From Chrysophaeum taylorii (Eukaryota; Sar; Pelagophyceae; Pelagomonadales; Pelagomonadaceae): a stretch of 64,000 bases of DNA. A model generated the notes under the pieces. It worked only from the letters and a program-made list of their open reading frames with translations, was not told where the DNA came from and did no database searches. Positions 35,680 through 45,906 of this stretch are shown in pieces. The stretch lies in NCBI GenBank assembly GCA_029834535.1, contig JAQMWT010000033.1, positions 39,658-103,657 of the forward strand. Reading direction: 5' to 3'. Position numbers and translations under genes: made by a program. Every line of letters starts with the position of its first letter. The first letter of the stretch is position 1.

Positions 35680-36991
35680 TCGAACCCACTACCACCGACC
35701 TCCACACGTTAGTACTGTCCCAAACGGGTCGATTTGATCTATACCATCCTCAAGGCGAATAAGAGTTTATAAACTACATTTTATCCGGTATATTCGTTTG
35801 TGTACGTTGGTCAGTCATCGTCACAGGAAGGGTTAACAATGAGGAGCTCATAGGTAGGGCGAGCGTCGAGCGTAAAAAGAAAGAAAGAGCGGATATAAGG
35901 GCCGTACGGCAGAGCGCGATGCTCGCCGTCCGGGAGACGTAGGGGCGTTCCTGTCCTGGCGATCACGAAGATGTTCATCCGTGCTGGAGATGGACAGCCC
36001 TCGACAAACTGTGGGGTAGATAGATACGCTGCGCTGCCGTTAGTTTAGTTAGTTCTAACCCCCTGATCCAAACTCGAAAGTTTAGGAGTGGGGCCTGAGA
36101 AGCGACTCCGCCAATAAATCGGACTTTGCCGTAGACCCTTGGATGGGCGAAGATTCAAAAGGAGGACATCCCACACCCGTTTGAGGCCGTCGAGATGGCT
36201 CTGCCGCTAGGCGCGTTTTCGTCAAGAGGACACCCCGCTTGTTTGAGGACCTCGAGCAGTCCCGGTGGACTTTAATTTTTTGTCCCAGGGACGTCCCTCC
36301 GAGCCCAGCCATTTGAAGGATGCCGCGCCAAAGTACGTCTCTTGATTCCAGAGTTCTTTCCGAGTCCGACGCGAGCGGAGGAACCATCCGCTCGACGCGC
36401 GCCGATGATTCGCCCGGCTCCGTTCCCAACACCACTCGGCGACTGGGATTGGCCGAGGGTACCATCATCTTTAGGTTGCGCGCGCGATCCTCGGCCGACC
36501 TGGGTCTGCGTCGTGCCGTCGAGAAGCGCGATAGCCTCGGCGAGCATCCGCAACGCTCTCCGCTTCTAGGGCAAAGGTTTGTGCGAAAGTTCAACTCCTT
36601 CCAAGTCCTCGTGTTACGGGTCGTCGTCGAGCACCGGTTCGGGGGTGCCCTTTCCTTCGAACATCGACCACCGTCTCGGTTGCGTCGTCCCACCTAAATT
36701 TGCGGACCGAACGGGGGAAACTCCACGCTATTCTCGGAGTGCGAAATATCCTCGCGTCGTAACGACGGAGTACTTCGTAGTCCCGACCTTGACGTCGTCG
36801 TCGTCAAAAGGACCGTTGTGTAGAACGAAAAAGAATCGAGGACATCACACTGCTCGATGATTGAGGCTATCGAAGCGGTACCGCCGGATAGGGAGTATAT
36901 GCGCTATAATGAGGCGCAAGAGATAAATCGCTCTACTTGGATCGCACATGCCAGAGTGTGAGTTCCCGCAAATGGACGCAAAAAATAGCGC
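35680..36991. other. Intergenic with unassigned ORFs
   Basis: Overlapping frames at 36,082-36,697 are open on both strands and show no known motif. The (TTAG)-like run near 36,040 lacks the GAGGTCTGAAG sequence of the LINE/SINE tails. Confidence 0.4.
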
Positions 36992-38248
36992 CGCTTTTCT
37001 TGCCACAGCCGCCACAGCGGCGGCGGCGACATTATACGGGGTTCGTCGTATGAGTATTAGCCAGATTCTGGCCGGGGCACGGACAGACTATGTGTGGGAG
37101 CAGCATCAGGCGGAGTAGGCTCGGGCTCGTGTCGCAGCTCTGACTGCGAGCGACCTGAATGAATGAATGTCGGGCACGGTAATGCGACGGGAGGTTGGTG
37201 GGAGCTTCGGAGGCACCACGACGGCGGCGGCTTCAGTGGCAGTGGACGTATCGGCATGCTCCTCGATGAACGGCGAATCCATATCATTCCTTGGCTCCTC
37301 CGATCCGCCGCGGGCCAACGGCAGTCGGGGTGCGGGTGTCTTGAAAGGCGGCGCTCCCTTCAGTCGTCGTGAGGGATCGCGTAGCTCGGCTCGGAGCCGG
37401 ACATTCTCGTCACGCACAGTGGACGGCGGCTTGTTCGGCGGCGGCGCAGGGGACCAGCGAGTGTGCATGCAATATTCAAAACCTGCCGCTCCTTGCCATA
37501 TTCGCGCAAGAGAGGCCCGCATCATTCTTCCGGAAAGAAATCCTGCTCGAAAAAAAAAAAAAGTCTCGGCGCGAGATTCGAGAGCCTCGACTTGATTCTC
37601 CCACCAGTCAGCAAACTCCTCGGAGTAATTGATAGCGTCGTCATCGTGCACGTTGGCACTTGAGGTATATGAAACGCCGGTAGTTTGACTTGGACTAGGT
37701 TTTTCTTTCTCCGCCGTTGAGTTGTTGAAAAATCTGCGTAACCGGGATGAATGACATATCCCTCGGCTGTGCCCCGCCAGCGCAATGCCTCAGGCAGCGT
37801 CGATCGCCACAAGAGACAACATCATCAGACTCGCAAATATCAGCATCGTCATCACCGACACCGACCTTCCTCATTCGCATCGTCGCGAGAGTTGACGACA
37901 TAGAACTGCTTCGCTTGTGGAAGCAAAATCCCCCGAGTTGCAAAACAAAGAATGGATGCGCCGGCCTGTCATACCACGAAGCTGTCGTCTCTTGAATTTA
38001 CTCGATCAACCAATGAGTGTAGAAGCAGCCTCGCGGTACATCGGCGGCAGGTCACCGTTGTCCACATCCGCCACGTCGTTGTTCCAGTTTAGGTAGTTGA
38101 ATCCGCGGACGAACGAGGTTGATGCAGAGACGTGGCGAGTGCGACGCGAGTGCCACCACCAGATTTCGTCGCCGCAAGTGAAAATGGTACAGGCGGCTGG
38201 TCACAAAAAAATTACTCCCTCATTTCAATATCAGTGGGGCGACACGAC

Positions 38249-38543
38249 GTAGGTTGGCACCTATTCGCCTCCCGGGCGAGCCGGTTGGCAGGCGGAACGT
38301 TCGCAGTGGGACGGGGTATGGCCGGGGGGCGCAGACGGAAGGTTATCGACGAGTTGGTTGTCAGTCACATCGCGGTGGTCTCCTCGTCGCATGGCGACAA
38401 GCTTGATGGTCACTCTCCGCCGACCGACCGACCTTTTTTTCGGCGCTCCTCGTCTACAGGCCCGTGATTCCAGAAGACTGGCTCCCGTCGGTCCGGCCTG
38501 GCTCCCATGGTCGGGTGAGGTCTGAAGTTAGTTAGTTTAGTTA
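38249..38543 (+). mobile_element. SINE with 15-bp target duplication
   Basis: Flanked by GTGGGGCGACACGAC at 38,234-38,248 and 38,544-38,558. It starts GTAGGTTGGCACC, carries the shared body (CCGGTTGGCAGGCGGAACG), and ends CTGGCTCCCATGG...GTGAGGTCTGAAG with TTAG repeats, the same 3' end as the LINEs. The copy is 5'-truncated relative to the one at 41,091-41,410. No clear Pol III A/B boxes seen. Confidence 0.8.
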
Positions 38544-38594
38544 GTGGGGCGACACGACTAACGGGCAACACGCAGTCCACCGGCTCGAGGAGCG

Positions 38595-38939
38595 ATGGCG
38601 AAAAAACGGGGCCCCAAACCACCTAAGTCGGCGCGGGAGAAGTGCCGAAGGACGCACCCAAAAAGCTTGCGGTCATACGACAAGGCGACGGCCGTTGCTG
38701 TCATGAAGTGGAATCAGCAACGGACTTTTTTGAAGAACGCCTTGAAAAAAACACTGCTGGGAGGATCCGTCGGAGCGAGAAAGTGCTCGTCGAAGAAGTC
38801 TGAGTGGAACGTGAATGAATCTCGTGGCTCGATGATCGGCTCAGAGGGGGAGGGAGTGTCGTTCGACGAGGACGTCGAGCTGCGCGTGCGCCGGGACCAG
38901 TCGCTGCTGACGGAGGTTGAGGAGAACTCAAGTTCGTGA
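38595..38939 (+). CDS. Small basic protein inside the TIR element, unknown
   Basis: 114 residues beginning MAKKRGPKPPKSAREKCRRT. The first 60 residues are strongly basic and could bind DNA; the last 35 are acidic. It lies 37 bp after the nested SINE's right duplication and inside the TIRs, so it is likely transposon-encoded, perhaps a first exon or the N-terminus of a larger product that continues near 39,240. I recognise no family. Confidence 0.35.
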   Translation: MAKKRGPKPPKSAREKCRRTHPKSLRSYDKATAVAVMKWNQQRTFLKNALKKTLLGGSVGARKCSSKKSEWNVNESRGSMIGSEGEGVSFDEDVELRVRRDQSLLTEVEENSSS

Positions 38940-39270
38940 TGCATTCGCCGCAACCGGTCGGCCGAGATTTTTCGACCTGACCATCGCGGGCGTTGCGAAG
39001 GTCTCTTTCGACTAGTTCAAAGCCTAAGCTCGAGCAAGCCCAGGCCAATATCGAGTACCAGTCCTCGCGCGAAGTCGACACAAAAGGAGGCCAGCATCCT
39101 GCCAGCGAAGAAGCCGAGTCGCGAGACCGACGCGTCCAGGATCAAGGTCGCCGACGGCCGCGGTTCGGTCGTAGAACATTCTGGGGAAGCGCAAAGCCCA
39201 CAAAAGGCTGCCCGAGCTCAGGAGACCGAGGCCAAGCGCCGGCACGCGGAGGAGGAGCGCTCTCTCCCAA

Positions 39271-39837
39271 CTCTACGCGCGTCTCCTCGCCGCGTGGTAT
39301 CGATGCGAGGATGGCTGTGTCTGCGGCGGACCTTCCGAGATCTGTTTTGAGGCTTGCGATGCCAGCCGCCTCATCCGGTGCGACGACACTTGCGGCGGCG
39401 ACGACCTGAAGAAGAAGCGACCCTGCAAGAAGAAGAAGAAATGCGCGAAGGAGAGGCGACCGCTGCCGATGGTGCCGCTGCTGATGATAGCGATGGTGCT
39501 GCTGCTGATCACGACGACGGCGACGACGGTTGCCAACCTAGGTCGAGCACCTCGATTTTCGCGCTGCTCCTGTCGACTTCCTTACTCCCACCGGACCTCT
39601 CTCGACCTAGTGGCGCGTCCGCCGTGCTCTAATTGCCTTCTCATTTTTCGCACGTACCCGTTCGCATGCCGCGTAATTCTTTGGGGTTTCGGACCCCGGC
39701 TGTCAAGCCACAGTCCGTCGAGACTCTTACAGACCAGAGCATTTGCTGCCTCGGGATGGTCGGGGGAAACTGTTGAGGCCATCTTTGGGCGGCGTCGGCG
39801 TCGCTGGTGTCGAGGGCTGCGCGCTACGTCCCTCTGA
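39271..39837 (+). CDS. Cys-rich plus membrane-segment reading frame inside the TIR element
   Basis: This frame reads LYARLLAAWYRCEDGCVCGG, then further cysteines, a lysine run, and a hydrophobic segment MVPLLMIAMVLLLI that could span a membrane. Just upstream, a helical charged stretch (AQETEAKRRHAEEER) is in another frame. A frameshift or intron near 39,255 is therefore likely. It may be the 3' exon of the gene at 38,595. Function unknown; the start is not defined. Confidence 0.3.
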   Translation, partial: LYARLLAAWYRCEDGCVCGGPSEICFEACDASRLIRCDDTCGGDDLKKKRPCKKKKKCAKERRPLPMVPLLMIAMVLLLITTTATTVANLGRAPRFSRCSCRLPYSHRTSLDLVARPPCSNCLLIFRTYPFACRVILWGFGPRLSSHSPSRLLQTRAFAASGWSGETVEAIFGRRRRRWCRGLRATSL

Positions 39838-40632
39838 CACAAGAAAAGGGTAATTTTTGGTGACCAGCCAGCCGCCTATATCCTTCCAGCCGTGAAGGAA
39901 GTTCCACGAATAGTGCAGTAAAAAACAGGACGCCTCCTCCAACTCAGCGTCTTCGGACAAACACGTTGACTACTTTCGCCGCCGTCGAATCGAATCGAAT
40001 CGAATCGAACGTAGGGGCGGCCTTTCAAAATTCGGAGATTATATATGTCGAATATCTTCGTCGTTGACAACGAAGAAGAACGCATCTCGAAGCCTGCCTG
40101 CCTGCCTGCCTGCCTGCCTGCTAAGGAAATGGTCGTGTGCACCGTGTGAAGCGTCCGCTGCTGCAATCGCATCTTAGCATGAAGGCAGTCGAGCTTTATG
40201 CTGCTGCGCACAAGGCGCCGCCAGTTTTCTTTCTTTCTTTCGCTGCCGAGCCTCCAAGACCACCAGGATCGAGTTCCACTGCTGGGACTTGGACATCACA
40301 ACCGCGCCATCATCGGTGTCATCTCCGTCCAAGTCTCCGTACTGAACGTTCGCGGCCGCGTCCGGTAGCCGAATCTCCTCCTATCAGCCTCCATTTGCTG
40401 CTTCGTCCGTCGCGTTCGTGGTTTCTCGTCCTTTGCCTTTCCCATGACGTCGATTCCGCCACCCCCCCGACTCAAATCGATCGAACGGGTTCCGCACGGC
40501 ACGAGCGGTCGCACGTGTCTCGGCGGTGCGCGGCTTCTGTGGTCCTCCCTCCCGTCCCACGACGGCTGCCGCTCACAAACCAACGCACAGACAATAATAC
40601 AATCCAGATACACACAAGAATGTACTTGGCTG

Positions 40633-40695
40633 ACAGACAGTGAGCACACACACCCCCCCCTCTTAGCAGTCGACATTTAAAGACAGACAGTGAGC
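40633..40695 (+). repeat. Short insert flanked by 13-14-bp direct repeats
   Basis: A core of (CA)n, a C-run, CTCTTAGCAGTCGACATTTAAA lies between two copies of ACAGACAGTGAGC (starting about 40,633 and 40,683). A second copy of the core follows at 40,764 and an inverted one at 43,614. Confidence 0.6.
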
Positions 40696-40763
40696 GTACT
40701 TATCTCCGCCCGTCAGGCACATCCCTCATACCCCACAAACCCACCCACATCCTTCATGCTCCC

Positions 40764-40800
40764 CACACACACCCCCCCCTCTTAGCAGTCGACATTTAAA
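40764..40800 (+). repeat. Second copy of the CTCTTAGCAGTCGAC core
   Basis: Same (CA)n-C-run plus core ending GACATTTAAA as at 40,645-40,681, followed by GACAGTGAGC. A left-hand duplication is not clear. Confidence 0.7.
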
Positions 40801-40961
40801 GACAGTGAGCTAACTCGACCACTCATTGGCTGTGCGCCACGTGCAGTCAGCTCGCTCGCTCGTACTACTCGTTGCTGCACGGCGATACATCTATGCGCGA
40901 CAACAACGGACGGGGGCATACTGCTTTCAACACATTAGAGAGAGGCATGGCTGCTGACACG

Positions 40962-41070
40962 TATAGTCAGCTAATAACTCGCGCCCCCAGGCACTCGTTT
41001 TATAATTGAAGCGCAACCACATATAGGCTGCTAACGTGTGGCTGAGAACGCGAGTTATTAGCTGACTATA
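40962..41070. repeat. 109-bp hairpin with perfect 22-bp arms
   Basis: Arms 40,962-40,983 (starts TATAGTCAGCTAATAACTCG) and 41,049-41,070 are exact reverse complements around a 65-bp centre. It may be a MITE or a hairpin-forming RNA; no target duplication seen. Confidence 0.7.
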
Positions 41071-41090
41071 GGGGCACAAAATCACTAAAT

Positions 41091-41410
41091 CACTAACTAA
41101 CTAACTAACTTCAGACCTCTCCCGAGCATGGGAGCCAGGCCGGACCAACAGGAGCCAGTCCGGAATCACGGGCCTGTAGACGAGGGGCGCCGAAAGGTGG
41201 GTCGGCGGAGAGTGATCATCAAGCTTGTCGCCATGCGACGAGGAGACCACCGCGATGTGACTGACAACCAACTCGTCGATAACCTTCCGTCTGCGCCCCC
41301 CGGCCATACCCCGTCCCACTGTGAACGTTCCGGCTGCCAACCGGCCCGCCCGAGAGGCGAATAGGTGCCAACCTACGCCGGGAGGGCGGATGCCCTCGCA
41401 AGGCTCAGGA
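41091..41410 (-). mobile_element. SINE, minus strand
   Basis: Read on the minus strand it begins near 41,410, contains CCTCCCGGCGTAGGTTGGC and CCGGTTGGCAGCCGGAACG, and ends GAGAGGTCTGAAG plus TTAG repeats at 41,091. It extends about 30 bp further 5' than the copy at 38,249, in agreement with the copy at 60,150. Likely near full length. Confidence 0.75.
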
Positions 41411-41920
41411 TTCATGAGGCACCGTCCTCCATCGCAACCATGCGGTCGGCGATCAGGGACAAAATCAGCGCACCATATAACTGTCCTCCCAAATTATTAG
41501 TGCGCCACCAGAGTTAGCGTTAGGGTGTGCGTCAGGGAGTTGACGGTCGACGGACAGCCGCGGCCATCGAACTCGTTTTCGGACGCGTTGCTGCAGGCCG
41601 CCGACTCGAACGGCGGGGAGGTCCCTGCTCCGCACCCATCGCTGGCTGCGCCGCGGAGTCCTCCTCCTCCCCTGTCTGCGCGCTAACCGGCTCTGCCGCC
41701 GGATCTTGCGCCAACAAAAGGGCAAGAACAAGACGTCGGCGTTTCACAATATGCGCCACGACCGCCGAATTATTCTCGTTATCGCGTTTCGAATCTGATG
41801 AGTCGCTCATGTCCGCGCTCGCTCCAGCTCCTCGTTAACTGACCGCTCTTGGGGTTTTTAGGGAGAAAAAAAACTCTTACGGCCGGGTAATAAGCTGTAC
41901 GATTTTTTGATAGTAGTACC

Positions 41921-42016
41921 TGTTGATGGAATGATGATTGACCAGGTAAGGGGTAAGTAACGTCGTGTTCCGGTACCGAACACACAGTCCGAGGTACCGG
42001 AACCAATCTACCAACA
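41921..42016 (-). repeat. Element C LTR (3' on minus strand)
   Basis: 96 bp, TGTTGATGGAATGATGATTG to CTACCAACA, next to GTACC. It differs from the other LTR by substitutions and indels of 3 and about 10 bp, so the insertion is fairly old. Confidence 0.8.
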
Positions 42017-42064
42017 CCGTCCCCTAAAGTTTAAGGAGCAGGGGCAGGAACAGCAGGCGTAGGT

Positions 42065-42930
42065 GTCTGAATGTCAGCAGAGTGATTCAAGAGAATGGCG
42101 CGTTGCCGAACAAATATCTCATGCTTGCTCGACTTGGTAAGGCGCAATCGGAGGCATTCAAGATGGAGTTGACATTAACAGGAGCGATGATACCAGCATT
42201 ATTTATTAAGCATGTCAGTTGCAGAAAAGTAGCGTATCCCGATAATATGGCGAGTGTGTATAGTGGTAGCGATCTCTTTCATGCGATGAAATCACTGTTT
42301 TGTTGTCCACGTATAAGGGCACGGGGTCCGTTTGTAAACCGAGAACAGCCAACAAGCGGCGGCGAAGCCATAGCAGGTAGGCAGTGCAGCCAAAAAGAGA
42401 AATACTAAGCTCAGATTCGAAACTAGAAGAACGAGCGACCAGATGTTGCACAGAAGAACACCAAGCGATAGCACAACCACACAGCACGTAAACATATCCA
42501 GGTACAGAGCGGCGGCGTGAATCAGGATTTGAAGCCCAATCGGCGTCACAAAGTGGATATAAAATTGGTGCCATCCATTTGGAGCCATCAATAGTCAAAC
42601 ACAAGTGGCGTGAGCCGTGCAGATACTTCAGAATATGACGAACGTATGTCCAGTGCTTGCGGCCAGGGATTATTACCAAAACGGCTAGCTTGAACGACTT
42701 GAAACAGAAAATCAGGTCTCGTCATAATAGCAACGAACAGTAAAACTAACCAACAGTGCCTCGATAAGAAGGTAAGCGCTGCATATAATGCCATTCCGGA
42801 GAGTTGATTTGCGGACAAGAATCAGCTGACAGATGAACACCTGGCTGTCCTGGTGTTGTTGAAGCAACTTGAGAAGGGCCCAGACGCGCAACCTTAAGCA
42901 TGAAGGCAATATCTGGTATAGATGTAACTC
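42065..42930 (-). pseudogene. Element C: copia RT C-terminus and RNase H, frameshifted
   Basis: In minus direction: PGQPGVHLSADSCPQ, then after a frameshift VAIMTRPDFLFQVVQASRF (end of RT). The RNase H pieces are CDADWASNPDSRRRSVPGY, ARSSSFESEL and YVDNKTVISS, which carry the acidic residues of the active site. Frames change near 42,770 and 42,650. Upstream, similarity stops near 42,930, where the cargo gene begins; that boundary is approximate. Confidence 0.8.
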
Positions 42931-44173
42931 TGCTTTAACTGGTGGTCCCCTTATTGGTTTTGGAAGACCTAGGTACGGTCCTACTAACGAACAGACACTA
43001 TAAGGATCTTTTACAGGAGCAGGTCGTGGCTTAGTAGGAGTGCCACCATCAACACTGTCTAATACTTCTAGCAAACTCACGCTAGACCTCGGTGCCCCAG
43101 CCAATTCCCGACCCTCTTTATCTATACCGTGTGACTGGGCAGCCTTTATGATTCTCTTGATCATGCTCTTGTTGTCCGTGTTTACATTTTTGGACAGGTA
43201 CTTCAAAAGCGTTGTGTCATTAACATACGCTTCTCCCCTACTATTGTACAGCTGTCCAGGTTGTACCATATCTGATTCCTTAGGGTGGTGTGTCATTCTG
43301 GTTATCTCACCACTCTCACCTATAGATTGTATCATACCACGCAGTGTAGCTATGTCTCTGGGTACCAGAAAAATGTGAGTAGACGAGAGTCTGTTGAATA
43401 TTTTCATACGACTAGCCCTCATGATAGCCATCTCACCTAGTGAAGTATTAGCGTCTGACAACAGCCGTGACACTGATGCCAACTTGACCTGTTCCTTCTG
43501 TTGTGTGACCAGTGCGAATGCTTTACCCAATTGACTCCTAGCCTTTGTATCTAGGTCCATACAGAGTAGCTTGCACACTTTAATAAGGAAATCGGTAGTA
43601 CATGGCATAGGTGTGTTTAAAGGTCGACTGCTAAGAGGGGTGTGTGTGTGTGGTGCATGGCATAGGTGCGTCATACACCTCTGTATACATCGACCTTATC
43701 ATTGCAGCTGGCACTGTCTCCATTACCACCCTAGTGTACACACCAGTATTGGTTTCTTCTACAACTTTGGCTACAACAACCCTATTTGATGCCCTTTCGT
43801 CCACTAGTGTCGCCATAGACTTGGATAGTGAGTCTACCTTCATGTGTAGTGAAGCTAGCTGAGTATCTGTGTCTCTAGACAACGTAGCAAGTCCACGTGA
43901 TAACATTCTCATCGAATCACTCATCTCCTGTAGTAGCACCCCAAAGTCTGCTAACGACCATTGTGTGCTAGTATGCTGTCGAGTCAGTCCAGATGATGTG
44001 GTTCTGTCAGGTGTAGAGGGTGTAAGTGGTACTGTAGGTGTACATCCCATGCTGTCCTCCAAGGCGTGATCTTTCTGATTTGGCATGAGGTCTTCAGGTG
44101 GTTGTCCTATGTGTAAGCGCCCCTTGGAGTCCAGACAGCTACAGTCAAGATCTGATGATGAGGCATCGTCCAC
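42931..44173 (-). pseudogene. Element C cargo gene D: unknown coiled-coil protein, split by an insertion
   Basis: Minus-strand frame starting at the ATG at 44,173 with an acidic N-terminus (MDDASSSDLD). A central stretch of heptad-like hydrophobics (MLSRGLATLSRDTDTQLASL) suggests a coiled coil. The frame then ends at an insertion (43,614-43,655) flanked by 13-bp duplications, which adds 55 bp. After it the protein resumes in another frame (TDFLIKVCKLLCMDLD) and runs through a basic helical region (NKSMIKRIIKAAQSHGIDKE) to the copia junction. About 390 residues before breakage. I recognise no family. It diverges from the plus-strand cargo gene with about 15 bp between starts. Confidence 0.45.
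43601..43668 (-). repeat. 42-bp insert with 13-bp target duplication
   Basis: CATGGCATAGGTG occurs at 43,601-43,613 and 43,656-43,668. The insert between carries TTTAAAGGTCGACTGCTAAG, AGGGG and a TG run, matching in inverse the cores at 40,645 and 40,764. Its (TG)n end and duplication length fit target-primed retroposition. Confidence 0.75.
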
Positions 44174-44189
44174 AGTGTTGTCCTGTCCT

Positions 44190-45904
44190 GTTCATGGCAT
44201 ACACTACATCATTTCGGCGCTATACAACCAGTGTATACAAGAGGGGTACAAACAATCGCTAGCTCTTAAGTCACGTCTTGATAGGGTGCCGATCCTAAGG
44301 AGGGCAGACACTAGACCTGGTACGAGTCAACACACCGAGTGCGCAACTACACCCTCAGCCCCAGAGATATGCTACGAATGTGTGTTGACACAAGAGGTAC
44401 CTGACACTGGCGAGTCCGTAGTGAACTCTAGGTATGTCGAGACTGTCGTACAAGATGTACAGGCACATCAGGTACAGCCCTAGTTAAGAGGCTGTCATGT
44501 CATAAGGGATGGTACAGGATGTTAGGACTCATGGATGTAGACCTTGCACTTGTAGGGGCTAAGGATGAAGGTTATCATGTGTGTAGGTCTTATAGGGCAT
44601 CCTCAGCTGTATGTATGCGGTGTAACACATCAGTCCAGAGTTAATAGGGACAGGCTACATGACATGGAGGTATCCACCTCGGCAGACACTCATTGTGTAT
44701 GGTGGAGCCACATAAGAGGTGGGCTACGGGTAGTGACAGTACTGGTGCACCTTAAGGTACGTGACCTATGTAGAGCGTGTAGCATTGCCAACATGGTGTT
44801 CATTCGAATTTGTGGTGATAGGCCTAAGATACCTAGGAACTCAGTGGCCACAGGACTGGTGTTGTCCGTGTTACAGCACACGTCGGTGTCCAGCTCAGAC
44901 GTGTCCTATCAGTGGCAGACCATGTAGTGCCCAGGTCTACCTCATACGAGATATATATGGTAGGATGTGTACCATTCACCCTATGTTAGGGGTATTGTGG
45001 TCAGGTTCAAGACTGGTGAGACAAGGCTGGAGTGCGTAAGGGTTGGGTCGCATGCTGTCTCCGATGTGGCAGAGACTGTAGTAGTGTTCGTAGGATCTGC
45101 TACGACCAGCAGAGTTCTAGCACATGAAGTGTTCATCGATGGTAAGATCAAAGACAGGTACTCACTAATTGTCACCCACCAGAGACTCCTGTCTGGATCT
45201 GCTGTAGTAGTGCCCAACCCTATGGTGGGTATCAGGCCTGTTTCTAGCTGTGTCACCTACATAGTCCTATCAGAGGGTATACGGCCTGTTGGTGGACCCT
45301 AGATCTAACCTGGTAGACTTTGGATCATCTAGCCATATGTTGTTGATCAGACATAAGCTACTAGTAGAGATGGTAGCAAATCACATCACACAGTGCAGGC
45401 CACATACGCTGCTGATACTTTCACGACCCTACAAGTACATGTCGGTATTGATATCTAAGGTGGCATGCATGTTCTGTCCCTATGATTCGTGGGACGATAG
45501 TGGTCCATACTCCTATGAGCCCCGAACAGATAGAATGCCTACCATGTAGCGACCTAGACACAGCCCTAGTGACATGCGTACCATATAACCCAACCATATG
45601 CCCTATAACTGAGGTACCACTGAACTGTCGCAACCTTAGTACTGCACCATCCATGGCTCTAGACCCACGAGGACTAGGAGTTTTGCACAAGGAGGGCACT
45701 ACTCTGCACACGGGCATTTGGACCGACAATAATGCACGTCATGTAGGTAGAATGATGCCCACAGTATTTGGACTAGACACTGTCAAGGTTGACAACGATG
45801 CTATGATGTCAATGTGTCAGGCATGTGGTGTTACTGGACCTGTCTACAATATTGTGTGTAGCTCTACTATGCTGCCATACGCTACAGCCGTGTGTCATGA
45901 CTAG
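44190..45904 (+). pseudogene. Element C cargo gene on plus strand: unknown, several frameshifts
   Basis: Protein-like segments follow each other on the plus strand with frame changes. They are CPVHGIHYIISALYNQCIQE (near 44,192), CHKGWYRMLGLMDVDLALVG (near 44,494), CSIANMVFIRICGDRPKIP (near 44,780), SLIVTHQRLLSGSAVVVPNP (near 45,165), RPYKYMSVLISKVACMFCPY (near 45,423) and a last frame ending at the TAG at 45,902. Cysteines are frequent and often paired. The end is only 2 bp from the end of the convergent minus-strand gene. At least three breaks. No family recognised; the tight packing is more like a viral or plasmid genome than a nuclear gene. Confidence 0.4.
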
Positions 45905-45906
45905 AT

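Larger units (their letters stand above)
38190..39878. mobile_element. DNA transposon with about 30-bp TIRs and TA target duplication
   Basis: Arm 1 gives the empty site, reading GGTATCC in this orientation. Here GGTA is followed by CAGGCGGCTGGTCAC plus an A-run and ATTACTCCC, and the other end reads GGGTAATTTTTGGTGACC, AGCCAGCCGCCTA, then TATCC. The ends are imperfect inverted repeats with a 4-bp CTGG duplication in one. The duplicated TA (38,188-38,189 and 39,879-39,880) fits Tc1/mariner-like or other TA-targeting families. Without the nested SINE it is about 1.38 kb. Two ORFs lie inside; neither shows a recognised DDE transposase, so it may be non-autonomous with cargo. Confidence 0.7.
36992..40374 (-). 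repeat. Inverted duplication, arm 2 (interrupted)
   Basis: Reverse-complement copy of 16,663-18,640. Similarity runs from 36,992 to about 38,189, stops for 1.69 kb, and resumes at 39,879-40,374. The gap is a transposon insertion. The arm keeps an open minus-strand frame of 181 codons at 37,106-37,651 (contains SEEFADWWENQVEALESRAE) that is broken in arm 1 by a different poly-T length. It also holds the tryptophan-rich fragment near 38,150. No function recognised. Confidence 0.8.
40375..41920. other. Repeat-rich interval with no confirmed gene
   Basis: Holds two short retrocopy-like inserts, a 109-bp hairpin and a minus-strand SINE (listed separately). A minus-strand ORF at 41,532-41,810 (92 codons, MSDSSDSKRDNENN...) could be the start of an unknown gene; it shows no domain. 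GTACC at 41,916-41,920 is the target duplication of element C. Confidence 0.5.

Noticed and set aside
36082-36697. Overlapping ORFs of 203 (minus) and 125 (plus) codons
   Set aside because: Both strands open together and neither has a motif; likely composition effect.
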